Part shown: one piece after another, positions 1 to 6,027 of the stretch
Numbering within the stretch: the first letter of the stretch is position 1
How the letters are laid out: each line of letters starts with the position of its first letter
DNA from: RGIG3994 sp964461635
GTDB lineage: Bacteria; Bacillota; Clostridia; Oscillospirales; CAG-272
Assembly: GCA_964461635.1 (NCBI GenBank)
Contig: CAYWVC010000027.1
Coordinates: 1-17,107 of the forward strand
Length of the DNA stretch: 17,107 nucleotides
Reading direction: 5' to 3'
The notes under the pieces: model-generated
Told to the model about the DNA's origin: nothing
Databases searched by the model: none
What the model saw: the letters and a program-made list of their open reading frames with translations, nothing else
Made by a program: the position numbers and the translations under genes

Positions 1-521
1 CATCCGTCGGCAATAAGCGCGACACCGAGCAGGGTCATAGGATTTGCCTGACCTACGAGCGGACGGAAGAGCCCGATTTCTGCGGCGGCGCCGGCAAGGC
101 AGATCACGATCGAGGTGAGCAGTATGATCAGCCATTTCGTCATACCGAAACGGCGAGCGTCTATCGCTATCTGGAATTTTAATGATCCGTCGAGGATGAC
201 GTATATCGAGAAGATATGGGGAAGGATATCCATTATTTCATCGGCGGGGACTACAAATATCAGCACGCCGACGAACGAGATGAAGATGCCGAAGGTCAGA
301 TCAAACTGAAACGCCAGCCTGTAAAGGTCGTTTGAAAAATACCCGAGCAGCTTACTGCCGCCAAGCAGCAGACACAGCGAACCGAGGACCCATTTCAGGT
401 ACGGTCCCGCAGTATCGTTATTGTAGGTGATCAGAAGGATGATCCCGACGATACATATAAAAGCACCGACGATGACGTTAAATATCTTCGCCTGCATAAC
501 TATATTCATTCTTTTTTTCAT
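1..521 (-). CDS. DUF308/HdeD-like membrane protein (3' part cut by window edge)
   Basis: About 173 residues are visible and the gene runs off the left edge. The protein begins MKKRMNIVMQAK and alternates hydrophobic segments with short loops: about residues 13-33, 43-58, 75-92, 98-110 and 126-150. This layout, with a glycine-rich second helix (LLLGGSKLLG), resembles the DUF308 (HdeD-like) family of small multi-pass proteins of unknown molecular function. The start is uncertain. A GGGAGG lies 13 nt upstream of the ATG at 521, which is long, and Met5 (509) or Met10 (494) are alternatives. A good vegetative promoter lies 60-90 bases upstream, so it can be transcribed apart from the TetR gene before it. 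That promoter carries a palindrome that could be the TetR operator. The family call comes from topology and general resemblance. Confidence 0.6.
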   Translation of the reverse strand, partial: MKKRMNIVMQAKIFNVIVGAFICIVGIILLITYNNDTAGPYLKWVLGSLCLLLGGSKLLGYFSNDLYRLAFQFDLTFGIFISFVGVLIFVVPADEIMDILPHIFSIYVILDGSLKFQIAIDARRFGMTKWLIILLTSIVICLAGAAAEIGLFRPLVGQANPMTLLGVALIADG

Positions 522-582
522 AATGCGAATGCGCCCTCCCCGCTTTTTTTCGGGAATCGCCGTCGGCGACCCCGTGTTCCTA

Positions 583-611
583 ATTATAAATAATTTGTCG
601 ATTGCCGACAA
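583..611 (-). promoter_or_regulatory. SigA-type promoter of the DUF308 gene
   Basis: On the minus strand TTGTCG (606-611) and TATAAT (583-588) are separated by 17 nt. The predicted transcription start is near 576, giving a leader of about 55 nt before the DUF308 ATG. Confidence 0.7.
595..611. promoter_or_regulatory. Palindromic candidate operator over the DUF308 -35 box
   Basis: TTGTCGATTGCCGACAA is a perfect inverted repeat: 6-bp arms and a 5-nt centre. Its right arm is the -35 hexamer of the DUF308 promoter. The TetR-family gene ends 60 bases away and reads toward it, so the palindrome is a plausible binding site for that repressor. Binding is inferred and not shown. Confidence 0.45.
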
Positions 612-670
612 CGGTCAAAATTACGGTGCTGTCATAAAATCATACAATCAAGTGCAGATGTATGAAGGAA

Positions 671-1225
671 TTATTCGGAACCGCCCGAGACCTTGGAGAT
701 TTCGGTGATCGCACGGGCGAAAAGATCGATCGCGCGCTTGACCTTTTTATCGAATTCGGCATCCATCCCGTTTGCGATCCATTCATAGAACATTCCTTTG
801 AATGCATTGGTGTAAAATCTGCAAAGCAGGTCGCGGTCACCCTCTCCGATAGATGGAAACGTATTGAGATAATGCGATATCAGACGTGAGATGGATCGGT
901 CGAGATATGCCGTCAGCTCTTCTGATTTGGAGGAAAGGAAAAGGTTATGTACGAGCTTTTTGTCACTTCGAAGCATAACTATCGATTGGTCGAGCAATTT
1001 CTCCCAGTCGTTGCCGTTCTCGGCGGAGCTTATTGTCTCGTCTATCGACCGCCGCAGAACCTCGTCCACTATATTGTAGATGTCCTGGTAATAATAATAA
1101 AAGGTATTCCTCGTCAAACCGCAGTCCTCAACGATGTCGCGGACGGTGATCTTTTCGAAGGGCTTGGTCTTAAGAAGGCGCATAAAGGAAGCCTCTATTG
1201 CATTCTTCGTTATCTGTTGCTTCAA
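671..1225 (-). CDS. TetR/AcrR-family transcriptional regulator
   Basis: 184 residues, usual for a TetR-family dimeric repressor. The N-terminal helix-turn-helix is clear: residues 1-23 form the first helix region, followed by ITVRDIVEDCGLTRNTFYYYY (26-46) with the typical T-R-x-T-F-Y-x-Y-Y turn and recognition helix. The C-terminal half contains FKGMFYEWIANGMD, resembling the DhaS-type TetR C-terminal domain, so the ligand is likely a small molecule but cannot be named. The start is TTG, because GGAGGTGA at 1232-1239 sits 6 nt upstream and no better ATG exists. It has its own promoter (1265-1293). The downstream gene on the same strand encodes a DUF308 membrane protein behind a palindrome, and is the most likely target. 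Confidence 0.9.
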   Translation of the reverse strand: MKQQITKNAIEASFMRLLKTKPFEKITVRDIVEDCGLTRNTFYYYYQDIYNIVDEVLRRSIDETISSAENGNDWEKLLDQSIVMLRSDKKLVHNLFLSSKSEELTAYLDRSISRLISHYLNTFPSIGEGDRDLLCRFYTNAFKGMFYEWIANGMDAEFDKKVKRAIDLFARAITEISKVSGGSE

Positions 1226-1251
1226 AAAGATTCACCTCCCGCCGGAATACC

Positions 1252-1270
1252 TTTATTTTGTCATATTATA
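1252..1270. promoter_or_regulatory. Imperfect palindrome over the tetR-type gene's -10 region
   Basis: The minus-strand sequence TTGTGATATAATATGACAA is a 19-bp near-palindrome: 8 of 9 arm positions match around a central A. It contains the -10 box. Its outer half-site GACAA is shared with the palindrome at 595-611. This would fit autoregulation by the TetR-family protein. The -10 hexamer is itself nearly self-complementary, so part of the symmetry may be chance. Confidence 0.3.
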
Positions 1271-1293
1271 TCACAATATTTTGAAAAATGCAA
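1265..1293 (-). promoter_or_regulatory. SigA-type promoter of the tetR-type gene
   Basis: On the minus strand TTGCAT (1288-1293) and TATAAT (1265-1270) are 17 nt apart, with the extended -10 element TGTGA directly before TATAAT. It starts 12 nt below the stop codon of the thioredoxin-like gene, and no terminator separates the two, so read-through is also possible. Confidence 0.75.
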
Positions 1294-1300
1294 ATGACGG

Positions 1301-1636
1301 TCAGCGTAATGCGGAGCAATTCTCGCAAAAACTCTCTAAGGCTGTGCGCAACCGTGCTTTTGTCGTCAGTCCCACGAGCCGTGTCAGCTCAACGCCGTTT
1401 TCGAGCAGTATCAGGGTGGGTAACCCCGTCACGTCGAATTCGGTTGCCGTCGCCGGGTTTATATCGGTGTCGATACGCAAAAAACGAACGTCGGTCAGCT
1501 CGTCCGACAGCTCTTTAACGTTCGGCGACGTTGCGTTGCAGTAGGCGCAGTGATCGGAGTAAAAGTAGAGCAAGAGCTTTCCGACCGAGTGACGCAGATC
1601 ATCCGGCCTTTTTTCAATATAATCAATGATCGGCAT
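1301..1636 (-). CDS. Thioredoxin-like protein with an extra C-terminal CxxC
   Basis: 111 residues, the size of a single thioredoxin fold, without a signal peptide, so cytoplasmic. The redox motif is C30-A-Y-C33 in the context YSDHCAYC, preceded by the hydrophobic strand LLLYFY. The cis-proline motif is G71-L-P73-T. Thioredoxin proper carries WCGPC, so this is a divergent thioredoxin-like protein whose partner is unknown. A second pair, C104-E-N-C107, lies in the C-terminal tail and is not part of the canonical fold. The ATG start has GAGAAGGA about 6 nt upstream. I see no clear promoter in the 145-nt gap before it. It may be transcribed with the DUF4003 gene upstream and read into the tetR-type gene downstream. 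Confidence 0.85.
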   Translation of the reverse strand: MPIIDYIEKRPDDLRHSVGKLLLYFYSDHCAYCNATSPNVKELSDELTDVRFLRIDTDINPATATEFDVTGLPTLILLENGVELTRLVGLTTKARLRTALESFCENCSALR

Positions 1637-1657
1637 AATTATTCCTTCTCAAACTAT

Positions 1658-1843
1658 TTAAAACAGATAAAATCTCAGACAGTCGGTTTCGTGAACGTTG
1701 AGGGTCATTTGGTTGTGCTCAACGTCCACGCTATATTTTATGCCGTTTTCGATTATCTCAGTTATGGAAGATTTTTGCCTTTCATTGATACGCAGTGCTT
1801 TCGTCGGCAAGCTTTGCCGCGACAGTCGCTGCTGCAATGGCAT
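1658..1843 (-). CDS. Possible small ORF overlapping the DUF4003 3' end
   Basis: A frame of up to 61 codons overlaps the last 62 nt of the DUF4003 gene in another frame and continues through the otherwise empty gap. The part outside the overlap (about 40 codons, containing ITEIIENGIKYSVDVEHNQ) has a balanced amino-acid composition and mostly purine-first codons, as in real coding DNA. Against it: no convincing ribosome site precedes the ATG at 1843, and an internal TTG at about 1810 also lacks one. It could be a translationally coupled small protein, the tail of a frameshifted longer protein, or chance. I do not recognise the peptide. Confidence 0.3.
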   Translation of the reverse strand: MPLQQRLSRQSLPTKALRINERQKSSITEIIENGIKYSVDVEHNQMTLNVHETDCLRFYLF

Positions 1844-2708
1844 TTATTCGCGAACTCTCATCTTTTTCGTAAGATTGAGCAAGGCAGATCGCCGCGAATG
1901 CAAGCCTTGAACGTGCACCGATCGACGCTCCGAAGCCGCGCTGACTTCGCAGGTATTCGTCGGCTTGCACCATCTCGTCGGTAAAGGTGTCTATGTCCTC
2001 ATCGGTTAATGCGAGAAGCGCCAAAAGCGGCAGCTCGTGCCTCTTCCCGAATCGCAGTCCCTCTGCTCGGAGGGATTCAAAGAGCACAACGAGACGTTCA
2101 AAGCACTCTTGCTCGTCTTTCTTTGAAATTGCTGTCAAATACGATGCAAAAAGCCTTGAGCTTGCGGGGAAGAAGCCGCGCAACTTGAGATAAGTTATCT
2201 CGGTCCGCTCGCGGAATTCTTTGTCCGATACGTCGGACGTTGACGCAAGCGCGGCGTAGGGAATTGATTTTCCCGCCGTGAGGAACGGGTGAGCATCCTT
2301 CATCAGGCGATAAGACGCATACGTACGTGCTGCGGTATCGGTATCCGTCCCGTCTAAAAGATATGAGGAGATCGCAAGATACGCGCTCGGCGCGAAGTGT
2401 GCGCGGAGCTTTCCGTACGTGGCAAGGACACTTGCAAGCTTTTCGGCGGGGAAGGGATCAAGCGCAAGATTTGCGGCAATATAAAGCCGCGGGACGGCGT
2501 TTCGGAACACCGACGTCGGCGCGGTGTTTTGTTTGAGTAGGGACAGCGATCGGCGTAGCCGCGCGGGGTCGGCAATTGCATTGCCCGAGGCGAAGATGCT
2601 TGCCGCCAACGTTCGCGGCAGATTTCCCCAAGCGGAGGCATACCGCTCCGAAAGTATCCGGCGGTTGCCGACGAGTAATTCAAGTCTGTGGCGCAGATTC
2701 TCTCTCAT
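1782..2708 (-). CDS. DUF4003-family protein
   Basis: 308 residues, all-helical in appearance, with no signal peptide or membrane segment. The N-terminus ENLRHRLELLVGNRRILSER, the following LAASIFASG segment, the central KLRAHFAPSAYLAISSYLL and the alanine-rich end match the pattern of Firmicutes DUF4003 proteins, whose function is unknown. The length agrees with that family. The ATG at 2708 has GGGAG 9 nt upstream. It lies 49 nt downstream of xpt on the same strand with no terminator between them, so it is probably cotranscribed from the xpt promoter. Its stop codon falls inside a second open frame that continues toward the thioredoxin-like gene. Confidence 0.75.
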   Translation of the reverse strand: MRENLRHRLELLVGNRRILSERYASAWGNLPRTLAASIFASGNAIADPARLRRSLSLLKQNTAPTSVFRNAVPRLYIAANLALDPFPAEKLASVLATYGKLRAHFAPSAYLAISSYLLDGTDTDTAARTYASYRLMKDAHPFLTAGKSIPYAALASTSDVSDKEFRERTEITYLKLRGFFPASSRLFASYLTAISKKDEQECFERLVVLFESLRAEGLRFGKRHELPLLALLALTDEDIDTFTDEMVQADEYLRSQRGFGASIGARSRLAFAAICLAQSYEKDESSRINAIAAATVAAKLADESTAYQ

Positions 2709-2757
2709 AAAAATTTTCTCCCTTACGCGATTCGCGACGGTTTTGCCGCGATCGCGG

Positions 2758-3339
2758 TCATTTTTCGATAAATACCATTTCCCCGTCGGGGGTACGGTCG
2801 ATTATCGCAAGCGAGTGCAGGTCGATCCCCATATCGCGCACGATGCCACCGCCGGGCTGGAAGGCTTTCTCAACGCAGATTCCGGCACCCGCAACGTTTG
2901 CTCCGGCTTGGCGCACGATCTCTATCATACCGAGCAGAGCCTCTCCGTTCGCGAGGAAATCGTCGATCAGGAGGACGTTGTCGTCGGGAGATATGTAGCG
3001 TCTGTCAACGCGGATCACGTTTTCGGTCTTTTTGGTGAAGGAACGCACCTTTGCCGTCAAAAGTCCGTCTCCTTCGGCAATATTTGCGGATTGTGATTTC
3101 TTGGCGAATACCACGGGCACGTTGAAGAAGGTCGCGGTAATGCAGGCTATTCCGATCCCGGATGCCTCCACCGTCAGTATCTTCGTAATATTTCGGTCGC
3201 CGAAGATGCGAAAAAATTCCTTGCCTATCTCGGATATGAGTCCGATGTCCATCTGACAGTTCAGAAAGCTGTCTACCCTGATTATATCGTTTCCCTTGAA
3301 TTCCCCGTCGCGGAGTATCCGTTCTTCCAAAAGCTTCAA
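2758..3339 (-). CDS. xpt: Xanthine phosphoribosyltransferase
   Basis: 193 residues with the TTG start chosen here, matching the roughly 190-residue Xpt family. It converts xanthine and PRPP to XMP in purine salvage, in the cytoplasm. The PRPP-binding loop VLLIDDFLANGEA is at residues 122-134, and the family N-terminus KLLEERIL...RVDSFLN is intact. An in-frame TTG at 3381 would give 14 more residues, but it lies inside the -10 region and has no ribosome site. The TTG at 3339 has GGAGG (3348-3352) 8 nt upstream. Transcription starts at a strong promoter only about 27 nt upstream, so there is no room for the purine riboswitch that often precedes xpt. It is divergent from an XRE regulator and probably cotranscribed with DUF4003. 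Confidence 0.93.
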   Translation of the reverse strand: MKLLEERILRDGEFKGNDIIRVDSFLNCQMDIGLISEIGKEFFRIFGDRNITKILTVEASGIGIACITATFFNVPVVFAKKSQSANIAEGDGLLTAKVRSFTKKTENVIRVDRRYISPDDNVLLIDDFLANGEALLGMIEIVRQAGANVAGAGICVEKAFQPGGGIVRDMGIDLHSLAIIDRTPDGEMVFIEK

Positions 3340-3372
3340 AGCAGTATCCTCCGATATTTTTTGATACCTTTT

Positions 3373-3401
3373 ATTATACAATAATAATCGTTATTTGTAA
3401 A
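3373..3401 (-). promoter_or_regulatory. SigA-type promoter of xpt
   Basis: On the minus strand TTTACA (3396-3401) and TATAAT (3373-3378) are separated by 17 nt. The transcription start near 3366 leaves a leader of about 27 nt. Confidence 0.75.
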
Positions 3402-3448
3402 TACCCGTCGCACCAAAAGGAAAGTCGTAAATTATATTTACGTTGATA

Positions 3449-3477
3449 TTGCAATGACCGAAAAAATGTGATATAAT
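3449..3477 (+). promoter_or_regulatory. SigA-type promoter of the XRE regulator operon
   Basis: TTGCAA (3449-3454), 17 nt, TATAAT (3472-3477), with the extended -10 TGTGA directly before TATAAT. It is divergent from the xpt promoter, with 47 bp between the two -35 boxes. Confidence 0.75.
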
Positions 3478-3505
3478 CAACATATCGTTATCGGAGGTGA
3501 TCCTA

Positions 3506-4393
3506 TTGAAAACGGGAGAGAAGATCAAAAAGCTCAGACTTGATAAGTCTATGACTCAAGCCGAGCTTGCGGGGGACAAGATCACGCGGAATATGCTGAG
3601 CCTTATAGAGTCGGGAGCGGCAGCTCCTTCGCTCGGAACGGTTGCGTATCTTGCGAAGCGGCTGAACGTGCCGGCGGGAATCCTCGTTTCCGATGATGAC
3701 GACGAGTTCTTCTATCGCAAGCTTACGGGAATAGAGAATATCCGTCGGGCATACCGATCGGGTAATTACAGAATATGCCGCGAGCTTTGCGATTCGCTCG
3801 ATCCCGAGTCGTATGACGGGGAGATCGCCCTGATCCGCGCCGAGTGCTTGCTCGGAATTGCCAAGGAGGAATTTACGGAGGGAAACATTCGCGTTTCCGC
3901 CGCCGTCTTTGACGAATCGGTCGCCGAAGCACGCAAGACCCCGTATAACGCAGATCATATATTGGCGGAGGCGAAGGTATACTGCCGCTATATGCGCGAT
4001 ATATGGCCGTCGGTTTATTCCGACAGCGCAGAGGCGGACGTTTCGGATGCTTTGGCGTTTGGCGACGGATTTTGCGTATATGCCACGGCACTGCATTTGA
4101 TCGCCGCGGGACAATCTATGGGTGAATGGCTCAAGGCTCAGCTTGATAACGGGATTTACAGAGCTCACGCGGGGGCAAAGTTAGCTATGAGCAGGGGGGA
4201 TTTTGCCTCGGCTCTCTCCGATATGCGTGCCTTGCTGAACGGTGACGGGAGCGTTTGCGCACCCGTTATATACGATCTTTTCCGCGATCTTGAGGTGTGT
4301 TGCCGTGAAACGGGGGATTTTAAGGGTGCATACGAATATTCCGGTGCCAAGGTGATGATGCTTGAAAAACTACTGTCGGAGGCTGAAATATGA
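3506..4393 (+). CDS. XRE-family HTH regulator with helical (TPR-like) C-terminal region
   Basis: 295 residues. Residues 3-60 form a Cro/C1-type HTH: GEKIKKLRLDKSMTQAELAG, then the recognition region ITRNMLSLIESG and PSLGTVAYLAKRLNV. The remaining 230 residues are helical, with repeats of A/G and aromatic positions (YRSGNYRICRELCDSLD; GDFASALSDMRALL; GDFKGAYEYSGAKVMMLEKLL) that look like TPR units. HTH plus TPR is the layout of peptide-sensing RNPP/Rgg-type and related Firmicutes regulators, but no peptide ligand gene is evident. The start is TTG at 3506, with GGAGGTGA (3493-3500) ideally placed. The GTG at 3497 overlaps that ribosome site and is rejected. Its stop overlaps the next ATG by 4 nt (ATGA), so lipoprotein and regulator are translationally coupled. 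Confidence 0.85.
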   Translation: MKTGEKIKKLRLDKSMTQAELAGDKITRNMLSLIESGAAAPSLGTVAYLAKRLNVPAGILVSDDDDEFFYRKLTGIENIRRAYRSGNYRICRELCDSLDPESYDGEIALIRAECLLGIAKEEFTEGNIRVSAAVFDESVAEARKTPYNADHILAEAKVYCRYMRDIWPSVYSDSAEADVSDALAFGDGFCVYATALHLIAAGQSMGEWLKAQLDNGIYRAHAGAKLAMSRGDFASALSDMRALLNGDGSVCAPVIYDLFRDLEVCCRETGDFKGAYEYSGAKVMMLEKLLSEAEI

Positions 4394-4794
4394 GAAAAAC
4401 CTGCTTTGCGCCCGTATGTCTCGTGTTTATGCTTGCACTGTTGCTCCAATCGTGTGCGGATCACGTTACGGACGGGAGCGAATTTTACGCGGGCGAGACT
4501 GTTTCCGTATCACAGCTTGAAGCTTATCGCAATGCACTGAACGAAAGCGCGACACACGTCGATAACGGAACGGTTACAGGTGCGCCCGGAACGGTGACTG
4601 CGATTTCCGCCGCACCCGACGGTTGGATCGTTTATTGGACCGCGTCGGGACAGACGTATCATATGTACCGCGATTGCCGGTATATTGCCGCGTCGCAGAG
4701 CTTGCGATCGGGCACGGCGCGAATGGCGCGGGAGGCGGGGCGAGACAGGCTTTGCCAAACGTGCGGCAAACGGTATGCCGCCGAGCTCGGATAA
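4390..4794 (+). CDS. Small lipoprotein with C-terminal Cys module
   Basis: 134 residues. The N-terminus is a lipoprotein signal: basic MRK, a hydrophobic core FAPVCLVFMLALL and lipobox L-Q-S-C22, so the mature protein starts at Cys22, anchored outside the membrane. Residues 23-75 are a low-complexity linker. The C-terminal module has VYWTASGQTYHMYRDC (81-96), with His91 and Cys96, then LCQTC (121-125). A pattern of Tyr-His, Cys and a final CxxC recurs at the end of many secreted Firmicutes proteins and could bind a metal or form disulfides. Its function is unknown. It overlaps the XRE regulator by ATGA and is followed 58 nt later by the radical SAM gene, so the three probably form one transcript. 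Confidence 0.8.
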   Translation: MRKTCFAPVCLVFMLALLLQSCADHVTDGSEFYAGETVSVSQLEAYRNALNESATHVDNGTVTGAPGTVTAISAAPDGWIVYWTASGQTYHMYRDCRYIAASQSLRSGTARMAREAGRDRLCQTCGKRYAAELG

Positions 4795-4852
4795 AGCCGA
4801 AAGTAAAATAACCGAAAGGACGCTCTGCCGAACGGAGCGAGAGTGAAAAAAT

Positions 4853-5950
4853 ATGCCGGACGTAACGGTACTTATAAAGCCCGCCTCGGGGGCGTGTAAT
4901 ATGCGCTGTCAATATTGCTTTTATTACGGTATAGACGGGCATACAAACGGTATTATGAGCGAGGAGACGTTAGAGCTCCTCGTGCGCAGGATCTTTGAAT
5001 ACGCGGGCAACGACGGGCGGGCTCATAACGTCAGCCTTGCGTTTCAGGGCGGGGAGCCCACGCTTGCCGGTATTGATTTCTTTCGGCGCGCAACCGAGCT
5101 TACGAGGAAATATAATACCTTGAAGCATACCGTCAGCTTTGCATTGCAAACGAACGGGCTGAACGTTGATGATGAGATGGCAAGCTTTTTGGCGAAGGAA
5201 CGTTTCCTTGTCGGATTGTCGGTTGACGGCACGCGTGACATACACGATATGCACCGAAGGGACGTCGCGGGACGCGGCACCTATTCGCGGGTAATGAGGA
5301 CTGCCGCCTTGCTGTCAAAGCACGGTGTGGAGTATAACGTGCTTTGCGTCGTTTCACGTGCGGTGGCAAAGCATCCGACTGCGGTATACAGGTCACTTAC
5401 CGGTGCGGGCTTCCGCTATCTTCAATTTATCCCTTGCCTTGATCGCGGCGGGGAAGGCGACTATTCGCTCGATGCCGAGGAATACGGTCGCTTTCTGTGC
5501 ACTGTGTTCGACCTTTGGTACGACGATCTGAGGCACGGGCGGGAGATAAGCGTTCGGGATTTTGATAACCTTGTTATGCGTGCGGCGGGCAGACCGTCGG
5601 AGATATGTACTATGCGCGGCGTGTGCGGATGCTATTTTACCGTTGAATCGGATGGGAGCGTTTATCCCTGCGATTTTTACGTCGATTCCGAATGGAAGAT
5701 GGGAAATATTTCGGAGCTGAGCTTTTCGGAGCTTATCGGCGGGGAGACTGCGACGCGATTCATTTCCGAATCGCGTGAGCATCCGTCCGAGTGCCGTGAA
5801 TGTCGGTATTACGGCTTCTGCGGCTCGGGATGTCGCAGTCAGCGCGACGTGGACGGGACCAATCTGTTTTGCGCAGCTTACAGGCACTTCTTTGATCACA
5901 GTGCCGAGCGTATATTTGAGCTTGCACGGCATTTTTTCGGCACTGTATAA
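4853..5950 (+). CDS. Anaerobic sulfatase-maturating enzyme-type radical SAM/SPASM protein
   Basis: 365 residues, close to the roughly 370 of characterised anSMEs. These enzymes oxidise an active-site Cys or Ser of a sulfatase to formylglycine with S-adenosylmethionine. The radical SAM cluster ligands are C15-x3-C19-x2-C22 (CNMRCQYC), and the SAM-binding GGEP is at 66-69. SPASM cysteines for two auxiliary [4Fe-4S] clusters are C252, C258, C260, C273, C314, C317, C323, C327 and C340. C273 is followed by D274 (PCDFY), equivalent to the proposed catalytic Asp of the Clostridium perfringens enzyme. The start ATG has only a moderate ribosome site (GGAGCGAGAG). No sulfatase is encoded in this window, so the substrate lies elsewhere or the enzyme modifies another protein. 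Other SPASM peptide maturases are a less likely alternative. Confidence 0.88.
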   Translation: MPDVTVLIKPASGACNMRCQYCFYYGIDGHTNGIMSEETLELLVRRIFEYAGNDGRAHNVSLAFQGGEPTLAGIDFFRRATELTRKYNTLKHTVSFALQTNGLNVDDEMASFLAKERFLVGLSVDGTRDIHDMHRRDVAGRGTYSRVMRTAALLSKHGVEYNVLCVVSRAVAKHPTAVYRSLTGAGFRYLQFIPCLDRGGEGDYSLDAEEYGRFLCTVFDLWYDDLRHGREISVRDFDNLVMRAAGRPSEICTMRGVCGCYFTVESDGSVYPCDFYVDSEWKMGNISELSFSELIGGETATRFISESREHPSECRECRYYGFCGSGCRSQRDVDGTNLFCAAYRHFFDHSAERIFELARHFFGTV

Positions 5951-5951
5951 A
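5922..5951 (+). promoter_or_regulatory. Weak candidate promoter upstream of the GlgB-like gene
   Basis: TTGCAC (5922-5927), 18 nt, TATAAA (5946-5951) lie across the end of the radical SAM gene. If used, the terminator-like hairpin at 5965-6007 would be inside the 5' leader of the GlgB-like gene and could act as an attenuator. The match is only moderate. Confidence 0.3.
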
Positions 5952-5964
5952 ATAAACCGTGTGA

Positions 5965-6007
5965 AAAAAGCACACCCTATACTGTAAAGATATAGTGTGT
6001 GCTTTTT
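5965..6007 (+). terminator. Intrinsic terminator after the radical SAM gene
   Basis: A 17-position stem with one mismatch (AAAAAGCACACcCTATA against TATAGtGTGTGCTTTTT) closes a 9-nt loop and ends in a T run. It begins 14 nt after the stop codon at 5950. The ribosome site of the next gene follows 6 nt after the stem. Poly-A on the other arm makes it potentially bidirectional. Confidence 0.75.
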
Positions 6008-6027
6008 GTATCGGAGGAAATGGGATC

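Noticed and set aside
3340..3372. Purine riboswitch upstream of xpt
   Set aside because: Only about 27 nt of leader exists between the predicted transcription start and the coding start, too short for the aptamer, and no conserved aptamer core is seen.
3503..4168. A 221-codon minus-strand frame opposite the XRE regulator
   Set aside because: It is antisense to a clear HTH protein and its composition and motifs are not protein-like.
3506..5950. Radical SAM RiPP cluster of the Rgg/short-peptide kind
   Set aside because: The logic (HTH-TPR regulator, small product, SPASM enzyme) is similar, but the small product is a 134-residue lipoprotein with no precursor-like core, there is no exporter or protease, and the enzyme matches sulfatase maturases closely.
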